In this document: positions 32,868 to 40,955 of the stretch, in pieces
Numbering within the stretch: position 1 is the stretch's first letter
How the letters are laid out: every line of letters starts with the position of its first letter
Source of the DNA: Salibaculum sp035270045
Lineage (GTDB): Bacteria > Pseudomonadota > Alphaproteobacteria > Rhodobacterales > Rhodobacteraceae
Direction of reading: 5' to 3'
Assembly: GCF_035270045.1 (NCBI RefSeq)
Contig: NZ_DATFIP010000002.1
Span: 50,966 to 114,965 of the forward strand
Length of the DNA stretch: 64,000 bases
The notes under the pieces: generated by a model
Databases searched by the model: none
What the model was told of the DNA's origin: nothing
The model's input: only the letters and a program-made list of their open reading frames with translations
Made by a program: the position numbers and the translations under genes

Positions 32868-35048
32868 TTACCGTGTCGATTGGTCCTGGGTTGCCGCAGG
32901 GAACCGCGCGAGCAGTTCGTTGACCGTTCGCCGTGTTTCCCGGGCGCGCTCAAGTGCAGAGCGGCGCGCGGCCAAATCCTCCATCCTAGTCATGTCAGGC
33001 CGGATCAGGGCCTGTTCGCCGACACGCCGCAACAGCGGGTCTTCGGACGTCGCCAGTCGGTCCCAAGCGCCCGCCCGGAAATCGGTCTCGGCGTCAGGGG
33101 TGTCTGGCAGGGCGCCGAGGGCAGCCCGGTCGTCACCCATGGCAAAGAGGGCCTGAGCACGCAAGCGTGCGGCACGGGCATCCGTCATCCCGCCCAGGTG
33201 CTGCAAGACATCCTCGTTCCGGCCCAGTTGAAGAGCGGCCTGGGCACGCAGGTAACGCCGTTCGCCCATGGCGCTGGCAGAGGCACGCCGGGCCATCAAT
33301 TCGAGTGCCCGTTCCGGGAACCCCAGATTCACCAGACGCGCGGCCAGCCTGTTCACGGTCCCTGAATCCAGGTCTTGCGGCACGTCCCCAAAGACCATTT
33401 CAAGAAACGAGGGCGCCGCAGCGGAGTCGGCCACCCCGTTGAAGAGTGTATCGGAAAGCGTCCGGCGCTCGGACCTGGGCCAGCGGCCATCATGGCGGGC
33501 GAGCAGCCCCAGCGCCTCATCCCACTCTGCACGGGCGACATGAGCGCGCAACATGATCGACGCAAGGCTCAATTCCGTCTCTGTCCCGGCATTTTCGCGC
33601 AGTAACGCGGCACCCAGGGTCATGTCCCCCTCTTGCGGCAGGGCCCCAGTCTCGAGCGTCAGGTCCAGAAGCCGGATCAGGGAGGCGGGCTCTGTCCGGC
33701 CTGCGGCACCGTCCAGCACACCGAGGGCGGCTCCGATATCTCCTCCGGCCTCCAGTAATGACGCCCGCATCCGCACAGCCGCCGGGGTTCGGGCCGCGTC
33801 ATGACCATGAATGGATTCGAAAACCAGCGCGGCGCCATCGACATCCTCAGCCTCGAGAAAGGCCCCAGCCATGCGCGTTGCCAGTTGCGCCTGTAGCGGC
33901 TGGGGAAACAGCCGGAAGGTACGGATCACGTTGTTGCGGTCCAGCGCCTGCAACGGGGCGGTGCCCGACAGCAGGCGCCAGGGGGCCGCATTGTTGTCAC
34001 AGTCGGCCTGAGCGGACAGCACGGGATAGGTGCCTTGCAGACCGTCCACCAGACGCGCCATCTCGGACAGCGCCGCGCGCGCCGGGTCAGCGGCGCGACC
34101 GCGCTCAAGCGTTGCCAGCGCTTCACGCCCGAGGCCAAAATGAACATAGCCCCGCGCGAGCCTCAGTATCGCCTGCTGGGACGGGCGGTCGAATTCGGTC
34201 ACGAGGCCGTTGCGCAGGGTCGCGATCTGCTGAGAGAAACCCGTATCATCGGCCCAGCCGGCCACATCGAAAACCTCGGGGGCGAGACATGTCGGATCGA
34301 CGGCATCGGCCAGAGCGGCATTGAGGGCCACGAGTTCGCGGTCGAGCGCGTTGCCCACGCTCAGGCCCGGTCGCGCCGCACCCGGCACAGGGGGGAGAGG
34401 CGCAGCCGATTGCGCCCCGCTGGATGTCTCGGGCGGATCTTGGGGCGGGGGTCTCATCTCGTCCTTCGAGGCGGTGGCGCTCTCGACGGACGGCCTCAGA
34501 TAACCGGCTGAAACGGCGCGGGCGACCTCTGCCGCCATGGTAGCCACCCGCGGATCGGCAGCGGGCGCGTCCGGCCCGAAAGAGAAGGCCCCGGGCAAAA
34601 GGAAAGCCCTTTCACGTCCGGTCCAGTCCCGAGCCAGCGGCAAACGGATCGGACTGGTCGTGAGCTTGGGCGGGCCGAGCCCCGCAGGGTCAGGGCCCTC
34701 GACAATATCGAGCACCAGCCGCCCGGGCCGCCAAAGGAAGGGGTCGACGTGGCAGGGATCACAGGCGAGCCGAAGCGACAGGACACCACCACCTTCATCC
34801 GTGACGGCATCGAGGCGCTGGCGGGGAAGCCTGTCGAATATGCCGGACGTGTCGAACGCCGCCTCAGGGTCTGACAGGCGCAGGCGGGCGCCCGCGCTGT
34901 GTGTCTCCAGCTGCCACTGGGTGCCATCGCCAATGTTCAGGACAAGGCGCGAGAAACTCTCGTGCTCACCCGAGCGAATCGCGACGTTTTGCGCCACGGC
35001 GGACACAGCGCCAAGCAGGAGTGCCAGGCAAAGCCACAGAACCCTCAT
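32868..35048 (-). CDS. Large secreted TPR-like protein coupled to motA
   Basis: A 726-residue protein with a clear signal peptide (MRVLWLCLALLLGAVSAVAQ). Residues about 20-120 look like an AMIN-type beta domain: FSRLVLNIGDGTQW, DPEAAFDTSGIFDRLPR and WRPGRLVLDIVEGPDP. A Pro-rich linker (about 200-220) follows, then a C-terminal series of Ala/Leu/Arg-rich helical repeats of TPR/SEL1 style (for example LARGYVHFGLGREALATLERGRA, AALVFESIHG, RRYLRAQAALQLGRNEDVLQHLGG). It would be periplasmic. The ATG overlaps the motA stop by 4 bases, and flhA follows 60-225 bases downstream. A role in stabilising or powering the stator is inferred, not shown. Confidence 0.72.
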   Translation of the reverse strand: MRVLWLCLALLLGAVSAVAQNVAIRSGEHESFSRLVLNIGDGTQWQLETHSAGARLRLSDPEAAFDTSGIFDRLPRQRLDAVTDEGGGVLSLRLACDPCHVDPFLWRPGRLVLDIVEGPDPAGLGPPKLTTSPIRLPLARDWTGRERAFLLPGAFSFGPDAPAADPRVATMAAEVARAVSAGYLRPSVESATASKDEMRPPPQDPPETSSGAQSAAPLPPVPGAARPGLSVGNALDRELVALNAALADAVDPTCLAPEVFDVAGWADDTGFSQQIATLRNGLVTEFDRPSQQAILRLARGYVHFGLGREALATLERGRAADPARAALSEMARLVDGLQGTYPVLSAQADCDNNAAPWRLLSGTAPLQALDRNNVIRTFRLFPQPLQAQLATRMAGAFLEAEDVDGAALVFESIHGHDAARTPAAVRMRASLLEAGGDIGAALGVLDGAAGRTEPASLIRLLDLTLETGALPQEGDMTLGAALLRENAGTETELSLASIMLRAHVARAEWDEALGLLARHDGRWPRSERRTLSDTLFNGVADSAAAPSFLEMVFGDVPQDLDSGTVNRLAARLVNLGFPERALELMARRASASAMGERRYLRAQAALQLGRNEDVLQHLGGMTDARAARLRAQALFAMGDDRAALGALPDTPDAETDFRAGAWDRLATSEDPLLRRVGEQALIRPDMTRMEDLAARRSALERARETRRTVNELLARFPAATQDQSTR

Positions 35049-35911
35049 GCGGCTTCCTTTGTGGCCTTCAGCGCCGCCTCCAGGTCCAAGAAACTGGGTC
35101 TATGATGCCCGGGTGTGTTCTGTCGGCCCACCTCGATACAGATGTTCGGCGCATGACGATGCAGATTCGCGACCAGCACCTCGCGGATCAACTGGTAGAA
35201 GTGCGCATCCTCCTCGATCACGGATTTCACCTTGTTGGCGAATGGCCCCATGAAACCGTAGGCGAGAAAGACGCCCAGAAAGGTCCCCACAAGGGCACCC
35301 CCGATCATCTTGCCCAGAATCTCGGGTGGCTGGTCGATAGAGGCCATTGTCTTGATCACGCCGAGAACGGCGGCGACGATCCCGAGCGCGGGGAGTGCGT
35401 CGGCCACCGTCTGCAGGGCATGAGCCGTGTGCAGCTTGTGATGCAACGAGGCCTCGATCCGCTTTTCAAGCACCTCCTCGACCTGATGCGGGTCATCGTA
35501 GTTCATCGAAGCGGTGCGCAGCGTGTCACAGATCAGGGCAACAGCCTCGTCATCGGCCTGGATTCGGGGGTAGCGGGCGAAAATGCTGCTCTCCCCCGGG
35601 GCCTCGATATGTTCCTCCAACCCCACGGGGTTGGCCCGGGCCAGGCGGATCAGTTCGAACAGCAGGCACAGCAGGTCGCGGTAGTCCTCGTTCTTCCATT
35701 GAGGGCCCTTGAAGACCTTTCCAAGGTCCTTGAGCGTATGCTTGGCGATCGAGCCGTCATTGGACAATGCGAAAGACCCTATGGCCGCACCTCCGATCAT
35801 CATCATCTCGAACGGCAGGGCCTTGAGGATCATGCCGATCTTGCCACCTGCAAGCATGTAGCCCCCGAACACCATGACGAAGATGATGATGATTCCCACG
35901 ATACTGAACAT
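35045..35911 (-). CDS. motA: Flagellar motor stator protein MotA
   Basis: A 288-residue inner-membrane protein with four membrane helices (about 4-20, 33-50, 170-190 and 202-223) and a cytoplasmic loop that meets the rotor. The conserved Pro174 lies in VADALPALGIVAAVLGVI, and the loop contains RANPVGLEEHIEAPG and DTLRTASMNYDDPHQVEE. It forms the proton channel with MotB. Its stop overlaps the large secreted TPR-like gene by 4 bases. MotE-like lies 88 bases upstream, and a weak CtrA-like box (TTAA-N7-CTGA, 6 of 8) is 56 bases before the start. Confidence 0.95.
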   Translation of the reverse strand: MFSIVGIIIIFVMVFGGYMLAGGKIGMILKALPFEMMMIGGAAIGSFALSNDGSIAKHTLKDLGKVFKGPQWKNEDYRDLLCLLFELIRLARANPVGLEEHIEAPGESSIFARYPRIQADDEAVALICDTLRTASMNYDDPHQVEEVLEKRIEASLHHKLHTAHALQTVADALPALGIVAAVLGVIKTMASIDQPPEILGKMIGGALVGTFLGVFLAYGFMGPFANKVKSVIEEDAHFYQLIREVLVANLHRHAPNICIEVGRQNTPGHHRPSFLDLEAALKATKEAA

Positions 35912-35999
35912 GAACTTCGGCCTTCCACGATCACTTCATGACGAACGAGTTCTGCCACGTGGATCGTTAATTCTTTGCTGATCCACCAGTGACGTGGGC

Positions 36000-36572
36000 C
36001 TATTCCGTTGGAACCCGGGCGTTGCGGCCAGCGATGACGACGCTGATGGAATAGGCCGTTGCAGGCTCCAGCCCGGCCATGACGGCGGCCGCCGTATCGG
36101 GGCGCATCCGTGCCATGAAACCAGCGGCGAATTCCGGGGTCATCTCCTCGAAGAGCGCGGCGGCCTCGGCCGGCTTCATGCTTTCGTAGACACTGACCAG
36201 GTTTGTTATGTCGCCATCATTGGCTGTCTCGGCCGTCGCGATCGTTGCCTCGAGGCTTTCTTCGGCAGCACGCAACTGTTCCAGGTGTTCCCGCACTTCC
36301 CGCTCGGCCACGCGCAACGCCTGCATCCGATCCGCAACCTGGGACTCGCGCGTGCTCAAACGCTCCTCGCGGGCCTGAAGCGCCGCCAGCAGTTCCTCCG
36401 AAACTGCATCATTGCAATCGGCGGGTGCCTCGCGGGGGGCCTCCGGGCTTCCGGCCAGCATCTCCTCGGCCTCGGCCAACGCCGGACCGGCACCGATGGT
36501 CAGCCGCAACGCCGCCGAGAAGAAAAGCATACCGACAAGGATGCCCAGAGCCGATGGGGCACGAGGGGTCAT
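36000..36572 (-). CDS. motE: MotE-like protein (MgtE N-domain-like, coiled coil)
   Basis: A 190-residue protein with an N-terminal hydrophobic signal or anchor (about 10-30), a coiled-coil middle (LLAALQAREERLSTRESQVADRM region) and a C-terminal MgtE-N-like helical domain (YESMKPAEAAALFEEM, FMARMRPDTAAAVMAGLEP). In Sinorhizobium, MotE is a periplasmic chaperone for MotC; similar proteins occur next to motor genes in many alphaproteobacteria. It overlaps the upstream small membrane gene by 4 bases and lies before motA. Confidence 0.78.
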   Translation of the reverse strand: MTPRAPSALGILVGMLFFSAALRLTIGAGPALAEAEEMLAGSPEAPREAPADCNDAVSEELLAALQAREERLSTRESQVADRMQALRVAEREVREHLEQLRAAEESLEATIATAETANDGDITNLVSVYESMKPAEAAALFEEMTPEFAAGFMARMRPDTAAAVMAGLEPATAYSISVVIAGRNARVPTE

Positions 36573-36925
36573 GTCCGCTCCTTGGTCTTGTGTTCGGATT
36601 GGCTGAAGAAGGGCGAGATCGGGGTCTCGTCCCGCACGGGCCGGGGCAGGTCGTGCAACGAGGCGATCAGCAATTGCAGCTGCTGCGCCGCCGTCTCGGC
36701 ACGTTCGGTTTGACGGACCAGGTCATCCGTGGCCCGCTCCGAGGCGGCCTCGGTCTGCTTCAGTGCCGTAACAAGGTCGTCGACTTGAACCGACAGCACG
36801 GCAATTGCCCCGCCCAACCCCTTGTCGAGGTCTGACAGGCGCCGCAGCCGCCGTGACAGCGTCAAACAATAGAAACTTGCAGCCAGGGCCCCGGCCGCCA
36901 GCAGGATATCCGCGATCATCGCCAT
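36569..36925 (-). CDS. Small membrane coiled-coil protein, DUF6468-like
   Basis: A 118-residue protein with one N-terminal hydrophobic helix (MIADILLAAGALAASFYCLTL) followed by a helical region: RLRRLSDLDKGLGGAIAVLS and DLVTALKQTEAASERATDDL. This resembles the DUF6468 family that I recall as part of alphaproteobacterial flagellar clusters; its function is unknown. It sits between fliL (13 bases upstream) and the MotE-like gene (4-base overlap), where other alphaproteobacteria often have fliM between fliL and this gene. Confidence 0.6.
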   Translation of the reverse strand: MAMIADILLAAGALAASFYCLTLSRRLRRLSDLDKGLGGAIAVLSVQVDDLVTALKQTEAASERATDDLVRQTERAETAAQQLQLLIASLHDLPRPVRDETPISPFFSQSEHKTKERT

Positions 36926-36938
36926 CTCTCGCGCCTTT

Positions 36939-37445
36939 CTAGTCCAGTACGAATTCCATGATCAGAAGGTCACGCACCCGACCTTCGCCGACGACAACCT
37001 GTACGCGCCGCAGCATCTGGGCCCGGAGCCGGGCCAGAGCGGCGGGATCCTGCAGTTCCTCGACCGCGACGGCGCGCAGGTAGCCGTTAAGCACGTCCAT
37101 GATGCGCGGACGCAGCGTTTCGACCTCTTCGACCTGGTCCGGCGCCACTTCCAGTTGCGCGTTGAACCGCAGGTGGGCCGCCGCCGCCGATGGCGCGAGG
37201 CTGATGATCACGGTGTCCAGCGGCACGAACGCCAAGGGATCCAGCGGCTCTGCCTTGGCTGTCTCTTCCTTCGGCTCGGCGCCGCCGATACTCGGCACGC
37301 CGTCCAACAGGCCCATCTGAACCGCCGCGAACCCGCCGCCACCACCCCCGATTGCAAGCACGACCCCCAGGATCAGCGGCCACCGGGGCGCCTTCTTCGG
37401 CTGCGCCTTTTCTTCGGCCAATCGGTCGGCGGTTTCGTCGGTCAT
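36939..37445 (-). CDS. fliL: FliL-family stator-associated protein (second copy)
   Basis: A 168-residue inner-membrane protein with one helix (about 23-43, PLILGVVLAIGGGGGGFAAV) and a periplasmic FliL domain. FVPLDTVIISLAPSAAAAHLRFNAQLEVA and EVETLRPRIMDVLNGYLR are diagnostic, quoted here by parts VIISLAPSAAA and RIMDVLNGYLRAVAVEEL. FliL forms a ring around MotAB and affects motor torque. It leads a minus-strand operon fliL-DUF6468-like-motE-motA. A CtrA-like box is 49 bases upstream, shared with the divergent fliF. Confidence 0.9.
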   Translation of the reverse strand: MTDETADRLAEEKAQPKKAPRWPLILGVVLAIGGGGGGFAAVQMGLLDGVPSIGGAEPKEETAKAEPLDPLAFVPLDTVIISLAPSAAAAHLRFNAQLEVAPDQVEEVETLRPRIMDVLNGYLRAVAVEELQDPAALARLRAQMLRRVQVVVGEGRVRDLLIMEFVLD

Positions 37446-37493
37446 GCAGCGATTCCCTTTTCAGACGCTGTCCCTCAGATAGCCCCGGACTGA

Positions 37494-37508
37494 CTAACTG
37501 ATTGTTAA
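37494..37508. promoter_or_regulatory. CtrA-like box between fliL and fliF
   Basis: CTAA-N7-TTAA, 7 of 8 positions of TTAA-N7-TTAA, 49 bases before fliL and 60 bases before fliF in the divergent gap. Confidence 0.5.
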
Positions 37509-37567
37509 GGCTGACCGACCTATTCAGGTCTCCGCGGCAGAACGCCCGCTGACATCGGAGAACTTCC

Positions 37568-39160
37568 TTGGATTCACCCTCGTCCCTCTGGTCGAAACTC
37601 GATATGCGCCGCCGGGTCATCGTCATCGGGGCCACCGTTGCGGTCTTCGTGGCTGTCCTTGCGTTGGCCCGGGCCAGCACCAGCGCCGAGATGTCCCTGC
37701 TTTACGCGAATCTCGACAATACCGCCTCGGGCGAGGTCATCATGGCCCTCGACCAACGAGGCGCGCGCTACGAGGTGCGCGGCACCTCGATCTTTGTGCC
37801 CGCCGACCAGCGCGACAGGCTGCGCATGACCCTCGCCACAGAGGGGTTGCCGGCCAACACCACGCAGGGATACGAGATCCTCGACAATCTTTCCGGCTTC
37901 GGCACGACATCACAGATGTTCGACGCCGCATACTGGCGCGCAAAGGAGGGCGAACTGGCGCGCACGATGCTGGCCAGCCCGCATATCAAATCCGCCCGGG
38001 TGCATATCTCCTCGCCCACCGCGCAGCCCTTTCGCCGCGATCAGAAGCCGACGGCCGCGGTGACGGTCGCGACGATCCTCGGCCGCCTCGACGCGGGGCA
38101 GGCGGACGCGCTGCGGTTTCTGGTCGCCTCATCCGTTCCGGGGATGCTGCCCGAGGATGTCGCGGTGATCGACGGCGCCAAAGGCCTGGTTCAGGGCGGG
38201 CAGGACCCGGCGGCACCCGGCGCCCAGGACGACCGCGCCGGAGAGATCCGCGCCCGGGTCGAACGCCTTCTGGCAGCACGCGTAGGACCAGGCAATGCCG
38301 TGGTCGAGGTGAGCCTTGAAACCGTCACCGAGACCGAATCGATCACCGAGCGACGGATCGACCCGGAGAGCCGGATCGCCATCTCGACCGAGGTCGAGGA
38401 AAGCACGAACACCGCCGCCGACAGTCGCGGCGGGGATGTCACCGTCGCCTCTAACCTGCCTGATGGTGATGCAGAGGGCGACAGGGGCACCTCGAGCAAC
38501 GAAGCATCCGAGAGCCGGGCGATCACGAATTACGAGGTCTCCGAGACGCAGCGCGAACTGGTTCGGGCCCCCGGAGCCGTGCGCCGTCTGACCGTTGCCG
38601 TGCTGGTCAACGCGGTCGATACGGCAACCGACGCGGGCGAGGTCCAGCAAGCACCCCGCGCCGAGGAAGAGCTGGAGGATCTGCGCCAGCTCGTGGCGGC
38701 GGCCGTGGGGTTCAACGCTGACCGCGGCGACGAAATCACGATCCGCTCCATGGCTTTCGAGCCGCCCGCCGAACCGGGACAGGCCACTGGCACCACTGCC
38801 GCGTCGCCGGCACCGCTGGACGTGATGCGCCTCGTCCAGACCGGGGTGCTGGCCCTCGTCGCGCTGATCCTGGGGCTTTTTGTTGTCCGCCCGATACTGG
38901 CGGGGCGGCGGACCGGAGGCACGCAGGGTGAAGCATGGCTGGACGACAGCGGCGCGGCCCCGACAACCGGATTGCCCGCCCTTGCGGCACCACGCGACCG
39001 GGCAGAAGCCGGGAACGGAGACCCGGTTGAGCCTGCACCCGATCCAGCCTCCGACCCGGTGGACCGGCTACGCGACCTGATCCAGGACCGCCGCCAGGAG
39101 GCTGTCCAGGTCTTGAAATCCTGGATGGATGATACCAACGGCGACGAGGCTGGACGATGA
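37568..39160 (+). CDS. fliF: Flagellar M-ring protein FliF
   Basis: A 530-residue ring protein with an N-terminal membrane helix (about 16-36), a large periplasmic part and a second helix (about 420-440, LVALILGLFVVRPIL). LLYANLDNTASGEVIMALDQ and EVRGTSIFVPADQRDRLRM are FliF features. The C-terminus, with LRDLIQDRRQEAVQVLKSWM, looks like the FliG-binding tail. The start is TTG at 37568, preceded by CGGAG; no ATG fits. Its stop overlaps the FliH-like gene by 4 bases. In many alphaproteobacteria fliG follows fliF; here it does not. Confidence 0.94.
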   Translation: MDSPSSLWSKLDMRRRVIVIGATVAVFVAVLALARASTSAEMSLLYANLDNTASGEVIMALDQRGARYEVRGTSIFVPADQRDRLRMTLATEGLPANTTQGYEILDNLSGFGTTSQMFDAAYWRAKEGELARTMLASPHIKSARVHISSPTAQPFRRDQKPTAAVTVATILGRLDAGQADALRFLVASSVPGMLPEDVAVIDGAKGLVQGGQDPAAPGAQDDRAGEIRARVERLLAARVGPGNAVVEVSLETVTETESITERRIDPESRIAISTEVEESTNTAADSRGGDVTVASNLPDGDAEGDRGTSSNEASESRAITNYEVSETQRELVRAPGAVRRLTVAVLVNAVDTATDAGEVQQAPRAEEELEDLRQLVAAAVGFNADRGDEITIRSMAFEPPAEPGQATGTTAASPAPLDVMRLVQTGVLALVALILGLFVVRPILAGRRTGGTQGEAWLDDSGAAPTTGLPALAAPRDRAEAGNGDPVEPAPDPASDPVDRLRDLIQDRRQEAVQVLKSWMDDTNGDEAGR

Positions 39161-39714
39161 GCGGCGCACCGCAGTTCGAAGACTTCGGCGTCCAATCCGG
39201 GTCCGCTGCTGAAACGGGCCCGTCAAAGCGGTATCTTGCCGGGTTCGAGGATGGCGTCCGCGCCGGCCAGCACGCCGCCGAGCTACAGCATGGCCACCTG
39301 AGCAAGGCGCTCGTTACGCATCTTCAGAACACCGAAGTCACTCGGTCAGAGGTCCGCGAGGAGTTGCTTGAGGCGATCGCACCGGTGATCGAGCAGCTGT
39401 TTCAGAGGATTCTGCCCGACCTTGTCTCCGAGACTTTCGTGCCGCGTCTTGCACAAACGATCCAGAACTCCATCGCCGAGGCCGCGGAGACACCGCTGAC
39501 CCTTTCGGTCAGTCCCTCACAGCACGAATCCGTCGCGGCGGCGCTGTCCCGGGCGACGGTCCGGGTCGTTGCAGACCCAGAGGTCTCGGAAGATCAAGCG
39601 CGATTCTCCTGCACAGAGACGGAAACCCTGCTCGACCTGCCCGCGTTGACCCGTCAATTGCAGGACGCCCTGGTCGCCCTGCTTCCAGAAGAAAGGACAA
39701 GTGCCAATGGCTGA
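39157..39714 (+). CDS. fliH: FliH-like flagellar export regulator
   Basis: A 185-residue, largely helical cytoplasmic protein. YLAGFEDGVRAGQHAAELQHG looks like the glycine-repeat/FliN-binding part of FliH, and LEAIAPVIEQLFQRILPDLVSETFVP with later SVSPSQHESVAAAL fits the C-terminal half that binds FliI. FliH inhibits and positions the ATPase at the base. Sequence conservation is low, so the call leans on place (between fliF and fliN, as in Caulobacter with the flbE gene). It overlaps fliF by 4 and fliN by 8 bases. Confidence 0.66.
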   Translation: MSGAPQFEDFGVQSGSAAETGPSKRYLAGFEDGVRAGQHAAELQHGHLSKALVTHLQNTEVTRSEVREELLEAIAPVIEQLFQRILPDLVSETFVPRLAQTIQNSIAEAAETPLTLSVSPSQHESVAAALSRATVRVVADPEVSEDQARFSCTETETLLDLPALTRQLQDALVALLPEERTSANG

Positions 39715-39979
39715 GCCGACATCATCCGACCACCCGCTGCACGACCTGCCGATCGAGATCACTGTCTCGGTGGGGCGGGCCCGCCCCTTGGTGCGCGACC
39801 TGCTGTCGCTCGAAGAAAAGGCCGTGCTGCAGCTTGATCGCAGGGTAGAGGACCCGGTCGAACTTTTCGTCGGCGGCCGCTTGATCGCCCGCGGCCAGCT
39901 CGAAGAGTCAGAGGCGGGCAACGGCAGCATCGCCGTGCGCCTCACCGAGGTGGTCTCCGGGGGGCTGTCCCTTGGCTAG
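39707..39979 (+). CDS. fliN: Flagellar motor switch protein FliN
   Basis: A 90-residue C-ring protein, also a docking site for FliH. DLPIEITVSVGRARPLVRDLLSLEE begins the SpoA-like domain and VELFVGGRLIARGQLEESEAGN-type VNGRLIARGEVV pattern completes it. I use the ATG at 39707 with AAAGGA upstream; an in-frame GTG two codons earlier is also possible. It is the only C-ring component recognised in this window. It overlaps fliP by 8 bases. Confidence 0.92.
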   Translation: MAEPTSSDHPLHDLPIEITVSVGRARPLVRDLLSLEEKAVLQLDRRVEDPVELFVGGRLIARGQLEESEAGNGSIAVRLTEVVSGGLSLG

Positions 39980-40712
39980 ACGCAGCTCCGCGACCGCCGC
40001 GGTGCTGGTCCTGGGGCTTGTCGCTCTGGCCGGACCGGCGTCGGCACAGGACCTCTCCATCGACTTCGGTGCCGACGGGTCCCTGACGACACGATCAATC
40101 CAGCTGATCCTGCTGCTCACGGTACTCAGCCTTGTGCCGGGCATCGCGATCATGATCACCTGCTTTCCTTTTATCGTAACAGTTCTGGCTATCCTGCGCC
40201 AAGGCATAGGGCTGCAACAATCGCCGCCGAACATGCTGATCATCAGCCTGGCCCTGTTTCTAAGCTATTTCGTCATGGAACCGGTCTTCGTCACCGCCTG
40301 GGCCGCAGGTGTCGACCCGCTGATCGAGGGTGCGCTGACCGTGGAAGAGGCCTTTCCCCGCGTGATGGAGCCCTTTCGGGCCTTCATGGGCAGTCGGGTC
40401 GACCCGGGCACCTTCGAGGATCTGGCCGCGCTGCGCGACACGGTTCCGGCGCAAGCGCCACTCGAGTCGGCACCGCTTTCTGTTCTCGTGCCCTCCTTCC
40501 TGCTCAGCGAGATCGAGCGCGCCTTCCAGATAGGCTTCCTCGTGTTCCTGCCCTTCCTAATCATAGATCTGGTGGTGGCCGCCGTGCTGATGTCCATGGG
40601 GATGATGATGGTCCCGCCGGCGATCGTCTCGTTGCCGTTCAAGCTTGCCTTTTTCGTGGTCGCAGACGGCTGGAGCCTCATCGCGAGCAGCTTGGTACGC
40701 AGCTATTTCTAA
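39972..40712 (+). CDS. fliP: Flagellar export gate protein FliP
   Basis: A 246-residue inner-membrane protein with a signal peptide (ending GPASAQD) and four further hydrophobic segments. LITCFPFIVTVLAILRQGIGLQ and QQSPPNMLIISLALFLSYFVM are FliP signatures, as is VLMSMGMMMVPPAIVSLPFKLAFFV in part. Start is TTG at 39972, inside the end of fliN. With FliQ and FliR it forms the export channel. It ends the fliF-fliH-fliN-fliP run. Confidence 0.94.
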   Translation: MARRSSATAAVLVLGLVALAGPASAQDLSIDFGADGSLTTRSIQLILLLTVLSLVPGIAIMITCFPFIVTVLAILRQGIGLQQSPPNMLIISLALFLSYFVMEPVFVTAWAAGVDPLIEGALTVEEAFPRVMEPFRAFMGSRVDPGTFEDLAALRDTVPAQAPLESAPLSVLVPSFLLSEIERAFQIGFLVFLPFLIIDLVVAAVLMSMGMMMVPPAIVSLPFKLAFFVVADGWSLIASSLVRSYF

Positions 40713-40955
40713 CCATGTGCGGGGCGCGAGGCAGAGCAGGAAGCTGTCTCTCGTGAATATGTTCACAGATCCCGGTCAGCCTGTTCTACTCGGCGCCGAA
40801 TTGGGATCTTCTGGTGACGGGCCGGGGTTTTCTCCAAACCTCGACGCCCGGAGCGGCGGTCACGCAACGAGCCTTTCAAAAGGCCCCGGGACCGGCCATC
40901 GGGCAGATCGTGTTGGGGTCCGACAGTTACTCGTCACACTTTGGGCACCTTGATC
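40713..40955. other. Gap of 243 bases between fliP and flgI (converging genes)
   Basis: No gene with start and ribosome site is supported. One plus-strand frame stays open from 40757 through the end of flgI and reads like protein at its start (PVSLFYSAPNWDLLVTG) but has no start codon: the upstream codon is TGA. It may be a degraded gene end or chance. No clear terminator is seen here. Confidence 0.4.
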
